Below, one piece after another: positions 1 through 10,500 of a DNA stretch of 15,760 bases (its first letter is position 1; the number at the start of each line of letters is the position of its first letter). The notes beneath the pieces were generated by a model. That model ran no database searches, was not told where the DNA came from, and was given only the letters and a program-made list of their open reading frames with translations. A program made the position numbers and the translations under genes. The stretch comes from Candidatus Schekmanbacteria bacterium RIFCSPLOWO2_02_FULL_38_14 (GTDB lineage Bacteria > Schekmanbacteria > GWA2-38-11): positions 1-15,760 of the forward strand of contig MGDH01000030.1 in NCBI GenBank assembly GCA_001790855.1, in the 5' to 3' direction.

Positions 1-128
1 TCCGCATATCCCTTCGTTGCCAATACCCGCGTCAACGCACTGGTCAATGTCGTCTTACCGTGGTCTATATGCCCTATCGTCCCTATGTTTACATGTGGCT
101 TCTTGCGCTCAAACTTAGCCTTACTCAT
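1..128 (-). CDS. tuf: Elongation factor Tu, N-terminal part (gene runs off the left edge)
   Basis: EF-Tu is the GTPase that carries aminoacyl-tRNA to the ribosomal A site. The 42 visible codons start [20 protein letters not shown] and contain the P-loop G19-H-I-D-H-G-K-T26, the EF-Tu form of the G1 motif. The ATG at 128..126 is preceded by an AGGAGG Shine-Dalgarno sequence eight bases upstream. The gene follows fusA after 60 bases, the classic str-operon position (tufA-like). A second tuf ends at the right edge of the window. The visible parts of the two copies do not overlap, so their identity cannot be compared here. Identification is certain; only the 3' end is missing. Confidence 0.98.
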   Translation of the reverse strand, partial: MSKAKFERKKPHVNIGTIGHIDHGKTTLTSALTRVLATKGYA

Positions 129-188
129 AATACCACCCTCCTAATTAAATTTCAAAAACTCCTTAACCCTGAAACTTCTAAACTATTA

Positions 189-2282
189 TCAGGCTACTTT
201 CTCTACCCCCTGAACCTTGGTAATAATCTCCTCAGCTATTCCCTTTGGCACCTCATCATAATAGTAGAATTGCATTGTATATGTAGCCCTTCCCTGTGTC
301 ATAGACCTTATAACAGTAGCATATCCAAACATTTCTGCAAGCGGTACTGTAGCCTTAATAATCTGCGTACCGGGTCTGACTTCCATCCCCTTAATATGGC
401 CTCTTCTGGAATTAATGTCTCCAATTATGTCTCCAACATATTCTTCAGGAACAACAACCTCAACACTCATTATAGGCTCAATTAGTCTTGGCTGGGAATT
501 CTTAACAGCAGACTTAAACGCCATTGAAGCTGCAATTTTGAATGCCATTTCAGATGAGTCAACCTCATGGAAAGAACCGTCAAAGACTGTTACTGTGATA
601 TCAACTATAGGATAACCTGCAAGTACCCCGTTTTCTGTCGCTTCCTTAACACCCTTTTCAACAGCAGATATATATTCTCTTGGTATAGCTCCGCCAACTA
701 TATCATTTACAAATTGAAATCCCTTCCCATGCTCAGAAGGTTCTACTTTAAGCCATACGTGACCGTATTGCCCTCTGCCTCCTGACTGTCTTATAAACTT
801 TCCTTCTGCCTCAAAGGAATTTTTAATTGTCTCTTTGTAAGCAACCTGCGGCTTTCCAACATTTGCGGCAACCTTAAATTCCCTGAGCATCCTGTCTACA
901 AGTATTTCAAGATGAAGTTCTCCCATCCCGGATATTATTGTCTGGCTTGTCTCTGTGTCGAATGACACTTTAAATGACGGGTCTTCCTGTGCCAGCTTGG
1001 ATAAAGCAGTTCCAAGCTTCTCCTCATCTGCCTTTGTTTTTGGTTCTATTGCAACTGAAATAACCGGCTCAGGAAATGTCATCGCTTCAAGAATTATAGG
1101 GTATTCATTTGTACAGAGTGTATCTCCGGTAAAAGTGCTTTTAAGCCCTACAGCAGCCGCAATATCTCCTGCATTAACTTCCTTTATCTCTTCCCTTTTG
1201 TTTGCATGCATTTTAAGCAACCGCCCGATTCTTTCCTTTACTCCCTTGGTCGAATTATAAATATAGGACCCTGAGTTAAGAACTCCTGAATAAACCCTGA
1301 AGAATGTCAGCTGACCAACAAAGGGGTCTGCCATTATTTTAAAGGCTAAGGCTGTAAAGGGTTTATTATCATCAGCCAGAATTAAAACTTTTTCTTTTTT
1401 ATTGGAGTCAATGCCTTCTGTTGGAGGGATATCTATTGGTGATGGAAGAAAATCCACCACTGCATCCAAAAGCAACTGCACCCCTTTATTTTTGAATGCC
1501 GTACCGCAAATCACTGGTGTTATCTTGTTTTTTACAGTGCCTTCTCTTATTGTCTTTAACAGAACTTCCTCTTTAACATTCTCTCCGGATAAAAAACTAT
1601 GCATAATTTCTTCATTTACATCGCATAAACTTTCTATCATTTTTTCTCTGTATTCCTTTGCACTATTTAACTCCTGCTCCGGAATTTCTCTTATAGTATA
1701 CTTTGATCCCAGCGTATCTTCATCATAGCAGATTGCTTTCATTTTTATTAAATCAATAACTCCGTAGAAGTCTCCCTCCTTGCCCAGCGGAAGCTGAATC
1801 AATACCGGATTGGCGCCAAGTCTGGTCTTCATCATATTAATGCAGCGGAAAAGGTCTGCTCCAACTCTGTCCATCTTATTGACAAAGGCAATTCTCGGAA
1901 CCTTGTATTTATCTGCCTGTCTCCACACAGTCTCTGACTGAGGCTCTACCCCGCCTACTGCGCAAAAAACTGCAACAGCCCCGTCAAGAACCCTCAGAGA
2001 TCTCTCAACCTCAATTGTAAAATCCACATGGCCTGGTGTATCTATTATGTTAACCCTTAAGTCGCGCCAGAAGCATGTTGTCGCAGCAGAAGTAATGGTA
2101 ATGCCTCTTTCCTGCTCCTGCTCCATCCAGTCCATTGTAGCTGTTCCGTCATGAACCTCGCCCATTTTATGGGATATGCCGGTATAATACAGTATCCTCT
2201 CAGTAGTGGTGGTTTTGCCAGCATCTATGTGTGCCATAATTCCAATATTTCTAGTCATATTAAGGGGTATAATTCTTGGCAT
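189..2282 (-). CDS. fusA: Elongation factor G
   Basis: EF-G is the ribosomal translocase: it hydrolyses GTP to move tRNA and mRNA after peptide transfer and also helps recycle ribosomes. The protein is 697 residues, usual for the family. It shows G1 AHIDAGKT (17-24), the switch region with QERGITI (near 57-63), G3 DTPGH (81-85) and G4 NKMD (135-138). It also has the EF-G stretch [15 protein letters not shown] and the domain IV motif [10 protein letters not shown] chose the ATG at 2282..2280. It gives the standard N-terminus [14 protein letters not shown] and has an AGAGG sequence upstream. The open frame extends 12 codons further to a TTG that overlaps rpsG, an unlikely start. It follows rpsG by 16 bases and precedes tuf by 60, so it is co-transcribed with both. 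No truncation or unusual residue was seen. Confidence 0.98.
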   Translation of the reverse strand: MPRIIPLNMTRNIGIMAHIDAGKTTTTERILYYTGISHKMGEVHDGTATMDWMEQEQERGITITSAATTCFWRDLRVNIIDTPGHVDFTIEVERSLRVLDGAVAVFCAVGGVEPQSETVWRQADKYKVPRIAFVNKMDRVGADLFRCINMMKTRLGANPVLIQLPLGKEGDFYGVIDLIKMKAICYDEDTLGSKYTIREIPEQELNSAKEYREKMIESLCDVNEEIMHSFLSGENVKEEVLLKTIREGTVKNKITPVICGTAFKNKGVQLLLDAVVDFLPSPIDIPPTEGIDSNKKEKVLILADDNKPFTALAFKIMADPFVGQLTFFRVYSGVLNSGSYIYNSTKGVKERIGRLLKMHANKREEIKEVNAGDIAAAVGLKSTFTGDTLCTNEYPIILEAMTFPEPVISVAIEPKTKADEEKLGTALSKLAQEDPSFKVSFDTETSQTIISGMGELHLEILVDRMLREFKVAANVGKPQVAYKETIKNSFEAEGKFIRQSGGRGQYGHVWLKVEPSEHGKGFQFVNDIVGGAIPREYISAVEKGVKEATENGVLAGYPIVDITVTVFDGSFHEVDSSEMAFKIAASMAFKSAVKNSQPRLIEPIMSVEVVVPEEYVGDIIGDINSRRGHIKGMEVRPGTQIIKATVPLAEMFGYATVIRSMTQGRATYTMQFYYYDEVPKGIAEEIITKVQGVEKVA

Positions 2283-2298
2283 TCCGGAAATCCTCTCA

Positions 2299-2772
2299 TC
2301 ACCATTTATAGTGGGCAAAGGCTTTGTTTGCTTCAGCCATCTTGTGGGTATCTATCTTCTTCTTAACAGCAGACCCTGTGTTGTTAGCTGCATCAATCAG
2401 TTCATCAGCAAGCTTATGCTGCATATCACCACCTTTTCTCTTCTTGGCAAAACCAATTATCCATCTTATAGCAAGAGATACCCTGCGGTCTGAAGGAACC
2501 TCTATAGGTATCTGGTATGTTGAACCACCGACTCTTCTTGATTTTACTTCAAGAGAGGGCCTAACATTTTCTATTGCCTTCTGAAACAGGTTTATGGGTT
2601 CTTTTAATTTGGTTTTCTCTTCCATTATATCAATTGCATCATAGAAAACCTTTTCAGCCAGTCTTTTCTTTCCATTTTTCATGATTCCGTTAATGAACCT
2701 CTGTATAAGCACAGAGTTGTATTTTAAGTCTGATGAAATTACTCTCTTTTTAAAAAGCTTTTTTCTTGGCAT
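2299..2772 (-). CDS. rpsG: 30S ribosomal protein S7
   Basis: S7 is the primary binder of the 3' major domain of 16S rRNA; it nucleates assembly of the 30S head and contacts the E-site tRNA. The 157 residues match the usual length (about 156). The N-terminus [15 protein letters not shown] is typical. The central block with [12 protein letters not shown] is the S7 signature, followed by the conserved R-W-I-I-G-F-A. The ATG start is 14 bases after the rpsL stop. That gap is purely AT-rich with no Shine-Dalgarno match, so translation is probably coupled to rpsL or initiated without SD pairing. In E. coli, S7 represses its own operon by binding the rpsL-rpsG gap. Here the gap is too short to hold that structure alone, so whether autoregulation exists is unknown. 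Confidence 0.98.
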   Translation of the reverse strand: MPRKKLFKKRVISSDLKYNSVLIQRFINGIMKNGKKRLAEKVFYDAIDIMEEKTKLKEPINLFQKAIENVRPSLEVKSRRVGGSTYQIPIEVPSDRRVSLAIRWIIGFAKKRKGGDMQHKLADELIDAANNTGSAVKKKIDTHKMAEANKAFAHYKW

Positions 2773-2786
2773 AATTTATTTTAATG

Positions 2787-3158
2787 TTACTTGGCTCTTT
2801 TAGCACCATACTTGGACCTGCTCTTCTTCCTGTCAGCAACCCCGACAGAATCAAGAGACCCACGTACAATGTGATAACGCACACCCGGTAAGTCCTTTAC
2901 TCTTCCACCCCTTATCAATACTATGGAATGCTCCTGAAGATTGTGACCAATACCCGGAATATAGGATGTAATCTCAAACCCGTTTGTAAGCCTTACTCTT
3001 GCAACCTTTCTTAAAGCTGAGTTTGGTTTTTTCGGGGTCGTTGTATAAACCCTGACACACACACCTCTCTTTTGAGGAGAACGGTTTAACGCAGAAGAGG
3101 ATGACTTCTCCTTGAGTGCCTTGCGTCCATTTCTAACTAATTGATTTATTGTTGGCAT
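2787..3158 (-). CDS. rpsL: 30S ribosomal protein S12
   Basis: S12 sits at the decoding centre of the 30S subunit and controls codon-reading accuracy. The protein is 123 residues, starting [13 protein letters not shown]. It contains the decoding loop [13 protein letters not shown] with both lysines of the streptomycin-resistance site, and the second loop [14 protein letters not shown]. That loop includes the lysine of the second resistance site and the aspartate that RimO methylthiolates in some bacteria. The sequence is therefore wild type at the classical streptomycin positions. The ATG at 3158 has no close Shine-Dalgarno sequence: the nearest purine block (AAAGG) ends 21 bases upstream and lies in a hairpin. 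It is the first gene after the candidate str promoter in the rpoC-rpsL gap. Confidence 0.98.
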   Translation of the reverse strand: MPTINQLVRNGRKALKEKSSSSALNRSPQKRGVCVRVYTTTPKKPNSALRKVARVRLTNGFEITSYIPGIGHNLQEHSIVLIRGGRVKDLPGVRYHIVRGSLDSVGVADRKKSRSKYGAKRAK

Positions 3159-3178
3159 AAAAAATTAAACTAACCATT

Positions 3179-3201
3179 ACCTTTCCAAGCATTGAAAAGG
3201 T
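3179..3201 (-). promoter_or_regulatory. Hairpin in the rpsL leader
   Basis: On the minus strand ACCTTTTC and GGAAAGGT form an 8-bp stem (one G-U pair) around the 7-base loop AATGCTT. It lies 20 bases upstream of the rpsL start codon and just downstream of the candidate str promoter, so it would be in the 5' leader. The 3' arm holds AAAGG, the only Shine-Dalgarno-like purine block nearby. It could influence rpsL initiation or mRNA stability. A terminator is less likely, because the stem is short and no T-run follows directly; T6 comes only about 14 bases later. The pairing is visible in the sequence; the role is inference. Confidence 0.4.
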
Positions 3202-3206
3202 CGGTC

Positions 3207-3235
3207 TTATTACCAACATGAAGTTTATTTGTCAA
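3207..3235 (-). promoter_or_regulatory. Candidate sigma70-type promoter for rpsL-rpsG-fusA-tuf
   Basis: On the minus strand there is a perfect -35 hexamer TTGACA (3235..3230), a 17-base spacer and a -10-like TAATAA (3212..3207). The -10 matches the TATAAT consensus at only three of six positions, including the important first two. Upstream of the -35 lies an A/T-rich block with runs of T, similar to an UP element. This is the longest gap between protein genes in the window (106 bases) and marks the border between the rpo and str halves. A promoter here would let the str genes be expressed apart from rpoBC. The -35 and spacing are good; the -10 is weak, so this is moderate evidence only. Confidence 0.45.
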
Positions 3236-3264
3236 GAGGAAAATTTAAAAACCAAAAACTCTTT

Positions 3265-6200
3265 CTATTCTCTTTCGCTAAGATTGAGTTTCAGATTCTT
3301 ATATTTTTTAAGTCCTGTTCCTGCAGGTATAAGCCTTCCCATAATTACATTCTCTTTCAGACCCTTCAGGTTATCTATTTTTCCGTTTATACTTGCTTCA
3401 GTCAGGATTCTCGTTGTTTCCTGGAATGATGCAGCTGCCATGAAACTTTCTGTTGTCAGAGATGCCTTGGTTATCCCAAGAAGTATTGGTTCCCAGTCAG
3501 CAGGCTTCTTTTTGCTCTTTGTCATCTTTGCATTTTCATCTATCACTTCAAACCTGTCAACGGGCTGCCCTATGATAAAGTCTGTATCTCCGGAATCCTT
3601 TATCTTCACTTTCTTCAGCATCTGTCTCACGATTATTTCTATGTGTTTATCATTTATGTTGACTCCCTGAAGCTTGTAAACTTCCTGAACTCCAGCGACC
3701 ATATACTTCTGAAGCTCTTTTGGACCCAGGACTTTCAGGATATCGTGCGGGTTGGGCGAGCCGTCCATCAGAGGTTCACCAGCTTTTACAAATTCATCCT
3801 CCTGAACACTTATGTGTTTTCCTTTAGGAATCAGATATTCCTTTGGCTCTCCCTTGTCGGGTGAGATAACAATCTTGCGCATTCCCTTTATGAAACCTTC
3901 AAACCTTACTCTTCCGTCAATCTCGCTTATTATAGCCTGATCCTTTGGTTTTCTTGACTCAAGAAGCTCTTCAACCCTTGGAAGACCTACAGTTATATCT
4001 TTTGTCTTGGTCGTTTCTCTCGGGATTTTTACTATAACCTCTCCTGCTGAGATTGCATCTCCCTCATTAACTTCAAGACGAGCTCCTGTCGGAAGAATAT
4101 ATCTTGCACAGGTTTTATTGTTGTCATCTTTTATTGAAATTCGCGGCTGTTTCTTTTCCTCCTTATGCTCTACTATAACCTTCTTTGAATGTCCTGTAAC
4201 TTTATCAACCTCTTCCTGCATTGTTACATTTTCAATGATGTCCCCGAACTTGACCTTCCCTGTTTTCTCGCAGATTATTACTTTGCTGTGAGGATCCCAT
4301 TCAAACAGGAGTTGCCCTGCCTTTACCTCCTCTTTATCCTTAACCTTCATCTTTGCGCCATATTCAACTTGGTAATTCCTGAAACGTTTTTTCCCCTCCT
4401 CAACAATCAGCAAACTCTTTCTGCTGATAACAACAAGTTCTCTGTCTTTGGTCTTCAGGGTCTTTAGATTTTCAAATCTGACCTTTCCAGGGTTTTTTGA
4501 ATGGCGCATGGAAAGAGTCGCGCCGCCGCTTGCAGTACCACCAATGTGGAATGTTCTCATTGTAAGCTGTGTTCCCGGCTCACCTATTGACTGGGCAGCA
4601 ATTATCCCAACCGTATCTCCTATCTCTATCATCTTGCCGTTTGCAAGGTTTCTGCCATAGCATTTCACGCATACACCGGTTCTTGATTCACATGTTAAAA
4701 CTGAGCGGATCTTGACCTTGTCTATTCCCAGATCTTCTATTTTCTCAACTATTTCTTCATCTATCTCATCGTTTGCTTTTACGATCACCTCTTCTGTCAC
4801 AGGGTCTAGTATGTCATCAAGTGCATTCCTTCCCAAAATTCTTTCACCGAGAGGTTCAATTATCTCTCCTCCCTCCATCAATGCATCCAGCTCAATCCCA
4901 TCAAGCGTTCCGCAGTCTTCTTTAAAAATAATTAAATCCTGGGCAACATCAACAAGCCTTCTTGTCAGGTAACCTGAGTTTGCTGTTTTAAGTGCTGTAT
5001 CAGCAAGTCCCTTTCTGGCTCCGTGAGTTGAAATAAAGTATTCAAGCACTGAGAGCCCTTCCTTGAAATTTGACTCAATCGGGGTTTCAATTATCTCTCC
5101 TGAAGGCTTTGCCATCAAGCCCCTCATTCCTGCCAGCTGCTGCACCTGCTGGGAAGAACCCCTGGCACCGGAATCAATCATCATATATATTGGGTTGTAG
5201 TAACTCCCTTTTGTACACTCCACATTCGTAACTCTCTCATCATCTGTCTTGAGTTCACTTAAGAGCTCTTCTGAAAGTTTCTCTGTAGCATGAGCCCAGG
5301 TATCTATTACCTTATTATACCGCTCCCCTGCAGTTATTGCTCCCTCCCTGTGCTGTTTATCGATTTTGATTATATCGTTTCTTGCACCTTCAAGAAGCAA
5401 TGGTTTTTTCTTTGGAACCTTGAGATCATCTACGCATATTGAAATTCCGGCTTTAGTCGCATATTTGAATCCGAGTTCCTTTAATTTATCAAGAAATTCC
5501 ACAGTCTTTCTCGGTCCCACAATCCTGTAGCAATAACCCACAATCTCTGAGATGTTCTTTTTCTTCATCTCCTTGTCAACAAGCTCAAACGGTATTTCTT
5601 TTGGAACAATATCATATAAAATTGTCCTTCCGGCTGTTGTCTTTACCCTGTGTCCGTTTATCCTCACTTCTATCCTGGAATGAATATCAAGCTCATTCAT
5701 ATCACATGCTATTATTACCTCTGAAACACTTGAAAAACATTTTCCCTCGCCTTTTACCCCAGCTAGAGGTTTTGTCAGGTAATAGAGCCCGAGAACTATA
5801 TCCTGGCTCGGAACAGCCAGAGGTCTTCCGTCGGCAGGTGAAAGAATATTATTTATTGACATCATCAGCAGTCTTGCCTCAAGCTGGGCCTCGCTTGAAA
5901 GAGGCACGTGTACAGCCATCTGGTCACCGTCAAAATCCGCATTAAAAGCTGCGCAAACAAGGGGATGAACCCTTATGGCCTTCCCCTCAATTAGTATAGG
6001 GTCAAAAGCCTGTATTCCAAGTCTGTGAAGAGTTGGTGCGCGGTTCAGGAGCACTGGGTGGTCCTTTATGACCTCATCAAGAATATCCCATACCTCTGGT
6101 CTGAGTTTATCAACCATTTTTTTCGCGCCCTTGATGGTCGTCACAAACCCTTTTTTCTCAAGTTTGTGATAGATGAAAGGCTTGAAAAGCTCCAGAGCCA

Positions 6201-7473
6201 TCATTTTAGGAATACCGCACTGATTAAGCTTCAGAGTTGGGCCAACAACAATAACTGACCTTCCTGAGTAATCCACCCTTTTACCCAAAAGGTTCTGCCT
6301 GAACCTTCCCTGTTTTCCCTTAAGCATATCACTGAGAGATTTCAATGGTCTCTGATTTGCTCCCTTCAAAGCCCTTCCGCGCCTTCCGTTGTCAAACAGT
6401 GCATCAACTGATTCCTGAAGCATTCTCTTTTCATTTCTGATAATAACATCAGGAGCTTCAAGCTCTCTCAGTCTTTTTAGCCTGTTATTCCTGTTAATAA
6501 CCCTTCTGTAGAGGTCATTTAAATCTGATGTGGCAAACCTTCCCCCTTCAAGAGGAACAAGAGGTCTCAGCTCAGGAGGGATAACAGGTATAACACCCAA
6601 AATCATCCATTCAGGCTTATTAGCTGAACGCCTGAAAGCCTCAACTATGCGCAATCTCTTTGTTAAATTCTTTTTGCTCTGAACTGATTTTGATTTATTG
6701 ATTTCCTTGCGAAGCGATTCTGAAAGGCTGTCAAGGTTAAGACTTTTTAGAAGGTACCTCAATGCCTCTGCTCCGATTCCTGCCTGGAATCCCTGTGGCG
6801 CTGAGTTGTACTGATTCCTGTATTCATCTGTTGTGAGATTGTGAGCTTTAAGATGCTCTTCAATTTTGTTGGCAGCCCCTTCCCATGCTGCGCCGCATAT
6901 CTGGCATATCTCCTTGCCATCTTCTATACACCATTTTCCCTCTATGACTTTTGCATACTGGTCTTCTGTTAAAAGGTCGTTGTCCCTGTAAGGGTTATCA
7001 ACTCCGTTTTTATTTTTTGGTTCTCCTTCTTCAATTACAACAAAGGCTTCAAAATAGAGAACCCTTTCAAGCACCTTTAGTGACATATTAAGCAGAGCAC
7101 CGACTCTGCTGGGAAGCCCTTTTAAAAACCATACATGCGCAACCGGTGAAGCAAGCTCAATATGGCCCATCCTCTCACGTCTTACCTTTGACTGAATTAC
7201 CTCAACACCGCATTTCTCGCAAGTTATACCTCTGTGCTTCATTCTCTTGTATTTACCGCAGTTACACTCCCAGTCCTTGATAGGACCAAAAATTTTAGCA
7301 CAGAACAAACCATCCCTTTCAGGCTTAAATGTGCGGTAGTTTATTGTCTCAGGTTTGGTGACTTCCCCATACGACCACGATCTTATTCTTTCAGGCGAAG
7401 CCAGGGATATTTTTATTGCGTTAAATTTTATTGGGTCTTTTGCTTCGTTAAAATGAGAAATAAAATCATCCAA
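3265..7473 (-). CDS. rpoC: DNA-directed RNA polymerase subunit beta', with an extra zinc-finger insert
   Basis: Beta' forms the clamp and much of the active centre of RNA polymerase. The 1402 residues include the N-terminal zinc site C70-x-C72...C85-x2-C88 and the catalytic magnesium motif NADFDGD (511-517). The second zinc site is formed by a cysteine in EDCGT and the cluster [12 protein letters not shown]. The trigger-loop motif [12 protein letters not shown] is followed by a long insert of about 190 residues before [11 protein letters not shown], the SI3 position of Gram-negative bacteria. Unusually, residues about 175-228, between LTEDQY and GIGAEAL, hold an insert with C190-x2-C193-x13-H207-x3-H211 then LTTDEYR, resembling a Ros/MucR zinc finger. 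The start is TTG at 7473, with AAGGAG eight bases upstream and no in-frame ATG nearby; it gives the normal MDDF N-terminus. It lies 70 bases after rpoB. Confidence 0.98.
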   Translation of the reverse strand: MDDFISHFNEAKDPIKFNAIKISLASPERIRSWSYGEVTKPETINYRTFKPERDGLFCAKIFGPIKDWECNCGKYKRMKHRGITCEKCGVEVIQSKVRRERMGHIELASPVAHVWFLKGLPSRVGALLNMSLKVLERVLYFEAFVVIEEGEPKNKNGVDNPYRDNDLLTEDQYAKVIEGKWCIEDGKEICQICGAAWEGAANKIEEHLKAHNLTTDEYRNQYNSAPQGFQAGIGAEALRYLLKSLNLDSLSESLRKEINKSKSVQSKKNLTKRLRIVEAFRRSANKPEWMILGVIPVIPPELRPLVPLEGGRFATSDLNDLYRRVINRNNRLKRLRELEAPDVIIRNEKRMLQESVDALFDNGRRGRALKGANQRPLKSLSDMLKGKQGRFRQNLLGKRVDYSGRSVIVVGPTLKLNQCGIPKMMALELFKPFIYHKLEKKGFVTTIKGAKKMVDKLRPEVWDILDEVIKDHPVLLNRAPTLHRLGIQAFDPILIEGKAIRVHPLVCAAFNADFDGDQMAVHVPLSSEAQLEARLLMMSINNILSPADGRPLAVPSQDIVLGLYYLTKPLAGVKGEGKCFSSVSEVIIACDMNELDIHSRIEVRINGHRVKTTAGRTILYDIVPKEIPFELVDKEMKKKNISEIVGYCYRIVGPRKTVEFLDKLKELGFKYATKAGISICVDDLKVPKKKPLLLEGARNDIIKIDKQHREGAITAGERYNKVIDTWAHATEKLSEELLSELKTDDERVTNVECTKGSYYNPIYMMIDSGARGSSQQVQQLAGMRGLMAKPSGEIIETPIESNFKEGLSVLEYFISTHGARKGLADTALKTANSGYLTRRLVDVAQDLIIFKEDCGTLDGIELDALMEGGEIIEPLGERILGRNALDDILDPVTEEVIVKANDEIDEEIVEKIEDLGIDKVKIRSVLTCESRTGVCVKCYGRNLANGKMIEIGDTVGIIAAQSIGEPGTQLTMRTFHIGGTASGGATLSMRHSKNPGKVRFENLKTLKTKDRELVVISRKSLLIVEEGKKRFRNYQVEYGAKMKVKDKEEVKAGQLLFEWDPHSKVIICEKTGKVKFGDIIENVTMQEEVDKVTGHSKKVIVEHKEEKKQPRISIKDDNNKTCARYILPTGARLEVNEGDAISAGEVIVKIPRETTKTKDITVGLPRVEELLESRKPKDQAIISEIDGRVRFEGFIKGMRKIVISPDKGEPKEYLIPKGKHISVQEDEFVKAGEPLMDGSPNPHDILKVLGPKELQKYMVAGVQEVYKLQGVNINDKHIEIIVRQMLKKVKIKDSGDTDFIIGQPVDRFEVIDENAKMTKSKKKPADWEPILLGITKASLTTESFMAAASFQETTRILTEASINGKIDNLKGLKENVIMGRLIPAGTGLKKYKNLKLNLSERE

Positions 7474-7516
7474 GATTTTTTCTCCTTATAATTTTAAATT
7501 TGCAATATTATCATAG

Positions 7517-7535
7517 GGACTCAAATTTTTGAGCC
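7517..7535 (-). other. Small hairpin in the rpoB-rpoC gap
   Basis: On the minus strand GGCTCAAA and TTTGAGTCC form an imperfect stem (6 bp of CTCAAA/TTTGAG, or 5 bp if the tight two-base loop opens, plus GG/CC across a one-base bulge). It lies just after the rpoB stop codon and well before the rpoC ribosome binding site. No T-run follows, so it is not an intrinsic terminator. It may affect mRNA stability or processing between the two largest genes, or may have no function. Only the pairing is seen. Confidence 0.25.
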
Positions 7536-7543
7536 TCTACAGT

Positions 7544-10500
7544 CTAATCTCTCTGAACGAGTTCAACATCCAAAGCCAAGCTCTGCAGTTCCTTTAGCAG
7601 AACATTAAAGGATTCCGGGAGTCCAGGCTCAGGAGGATTCTCTCCTTTTACAATTGACTCATACATCGCTGTTCTTCCAGAGAGGTCATCAGATTTGACT
7701 GTAAGCATTTCCTGAAGGGTATAGGCAGCACCATAAGCCTCAAGTGCCCATACCTCCATTTCTCCAAGTCTCTGCCCTCCAAACTGAGATTTTCCTCCAA
7801 GGGGCTGCTGGGTAACAAGCGAATAGGGACCAATTGACCTTGCGTGGAGTTTATCATCAACAAGATGATGAAGTTTGCTTATATAAATATATCCCACTGT
7901 TACTTCCTGGTCAAAAGACTCACCTGTCTTGCCATCGAAAAGAACAATCTTCCCTGATTTTGGAAGGTTTGCTTCTTCCAAAAGTTTCTTTATATCATCT
8001 ATTGATGCCCCGTCAAAAACGGGTGTTGACATGTATATCCCGTTTTTCAGCTCTTTCACCATATCCTTCAAATCTCCGGAACTCAATGAATCTATATGCT
8101 TTGATATTTTTGGATTGTTGTAAATATCCTTAATTTTGGCTCTGAGAGACGGATAATCTCTTACAAGGGCTTCTTTGACTCCGAGTGAGTTTGCCTGTGC
8201 TATGATATCTTTATTTACAACCTCACCCTTCTTACACAATACCAAGTCTGTTTTCCCTGCCTTGAGGTCTTCATCAAGTTCCCATCCTATGCACTCTTCA
8301 ATATCTTTTTTAACTGAAGATATGCTTGTCCTGTCAATAAGTTCTTTAACCTTTTTCCCAAGCTCCATTGCTGCCCATCCAAGATGGGTTTCCAGAATCT
8401 GCCCGACATTCATTCTTGAAGGAACTCCCAGGGGATTTAGTATCATCTCTATTGGTGTGCCGTCAGGAAGAAAAGGCATATCCTCTTCCGGAACTATCTT
8501 TGATACAACACCCTTGTTGCCATGGCGTCCTGCAATCTTGTCTCCGACAGCAAGCTTTCTTTCTGTTGCAACATAAACCTTTACAAGCTTTATAACTCCC
8601 GGCGCCAGTTCATCTCCTTTTTGAAGCCTTGCAATTCTCTTACCCCTTATTGTCTCAAGTATGTGAATCTGGTCTTCTGCTTTATCAATAAGATTTTCAA
8701 TTCTGTCCTGAAGCTCTGAATCCTTTATCTGGATTTTTCCGTATTCTTCAGGAGAAATGGCTTTTAACTTTGCAGCTGTTATCTTTGTGTTTTTAGGAAG
8801 AATAGATTTTCCTGTTTCATGGTGATAGTATTTCTCTTTTGTTACTGCATTGAGAAGTATACGGTATATTTTTTTATTTCTTTCCTCCATTATAATTCTT
8901 ATTTCATCATCAAAATTCTTTTCTGCCTTTCCAATCTCCTCATCCTCAATGGTTTTGCTCCTCTCGTCTTTATCCACACCCTTTCTCGAAAAAACCTTTA
9001 CATCTATAACAACACCCTCTGCGCCCGGAGGCATTTTAAGGGAGGTATCGCGAACATCTCTTGCCTTTTCCCCGAATATTGCCCTTAAGAGTTTCTCCTC
9101 AGGAGAAAGCTGGGACTCACCTTTTGGAGTTATTTTTCCCACCATTATATCTCCTGCCTTTATCTTTGCTCCAATATACACTATGCCGCTTTCATCCAGA
9201 TTCTTTAAAGCCCCTTCTCCAATATTTGGTATATCTCTCGTAATCTCTTCCGGACCGAATTTTGTATCTCTTGCCTCCACATCATACCTTTCAATATGGA
9301 GTGATGTATAACTGTCATTCTTAACCAGTTTCTCGCTTACTACTATTGAATCCTCAAAGTTATAACCTTCCCATGGCATAAATGCCACAAGCACATTGCG
9401 GCCGAGGGCTAAATCGCCCTTATCAGTAGAGGGACCATCTGCAATGACCTGCCCCTTCACTATATTCTCACCCTTTTTTACAAGCGGCCTCTGGTTTATG
9501 CAGGTATTCTGGTTTGAACGCTGAAACTTTTTAAGGGTGTAAATATCTACATTTGTGCTTTCGCCAGCACCATCATCATTCTCTCCCCCAGCCATTATAA
9601 CAATTCTTGCGGCGCTAACATTTTCTACTATTCCGCTTCTTCTTGCCACAACAACACATCCGCACTCTCGCGCCACAATTGATTCCATTCCTGTTCCTAC
9701 AAGCGGAGCCTGCGGGCAGAGAAGCGGAACACTCTGGCGCTGCATGTTGGAACCCATCAGGGCGCGGTTTGCATCATCATGCTCCAAGAACGGAATAAGC
9801 GCAGTAGCAACGCTGACAAGCTGTTTTGGGGAAACGTCTATATAGTCAACTCTCTCAGGAGGAAGTATTACAAAATCGCCCCCTCTTCTTGCAGAAATTC
9901 TGTCAGACATAAGTTTCCCGCTTTTATCAACAGGTGCATTTGCCTGTGCAATATTAAACTTATCCTCCTTGTTTGCGGAAAGGAATTCAACCGCGCTGCT
10001 GACACGCCCGTTTACAACCCTGCGATAAGGGGTCTCAATAAAACCAAACTCGTTTACTCTCGCATAAGTACTGAGAGAAGCTATCAATCCGATGTTTGGT
10101 CCTTCTGGAGTTTCTATTGGACAGATTCTCCCGTAATGGCTTGGCTGCACATCCCTGACTTCAAACCCAGCCCTTTCACGCGTAAGGCCTCCGGGTCCAA
10201 GCGCCGACAACCTTCTTTTGTGCGTGAGTTCAGAGAGAGGATTTGTCTGATCCATAAACTGGGATAGCTGGCTTGACCCGAAAAATTCTTTTATTACTGC
10301 AGTAACAGGCTTTGAATTTATCAAATCAGTTGGCATTAAGGTTTCTGAATCCTGGATGTTCATTCTCATTCTTTCCTTAATTGCCCTCTCCAGCCTGACA
10401 AGCCCTATTCTGAACTGATTTTCCAGAAGCTCACCCACTGTTCTAACCCGCCTGTTTCCAAGATGGTCAATGTCATCAATCTCTCCAATTCCGTTTTTCA

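Noticed and set aside
2283-2318. Twelve-codon N-terminal extension of EF-G starting from TTG
   Set aside because: It would overlap rpsG and has no fitting ribosome-binding site. The ATG at 2282 gives the standard EF-G N-terminus.
3179-3201. Hairpin after rpoC as an intrinsic terminator
   Set aside because: The stem is only 8 bp and mostly A-T/G-C mixed, and no T-run follows it directly. It lies downstream of the candidate promoter rather than right after rpoC.
10187-10276. Rifampicin or streptomycin resistance substitutions in RpoB and S12
   Set aside because: The key residues D596, H606 and S611 of RpoB and both lysine sites of S12 are of the sensitive wild type.
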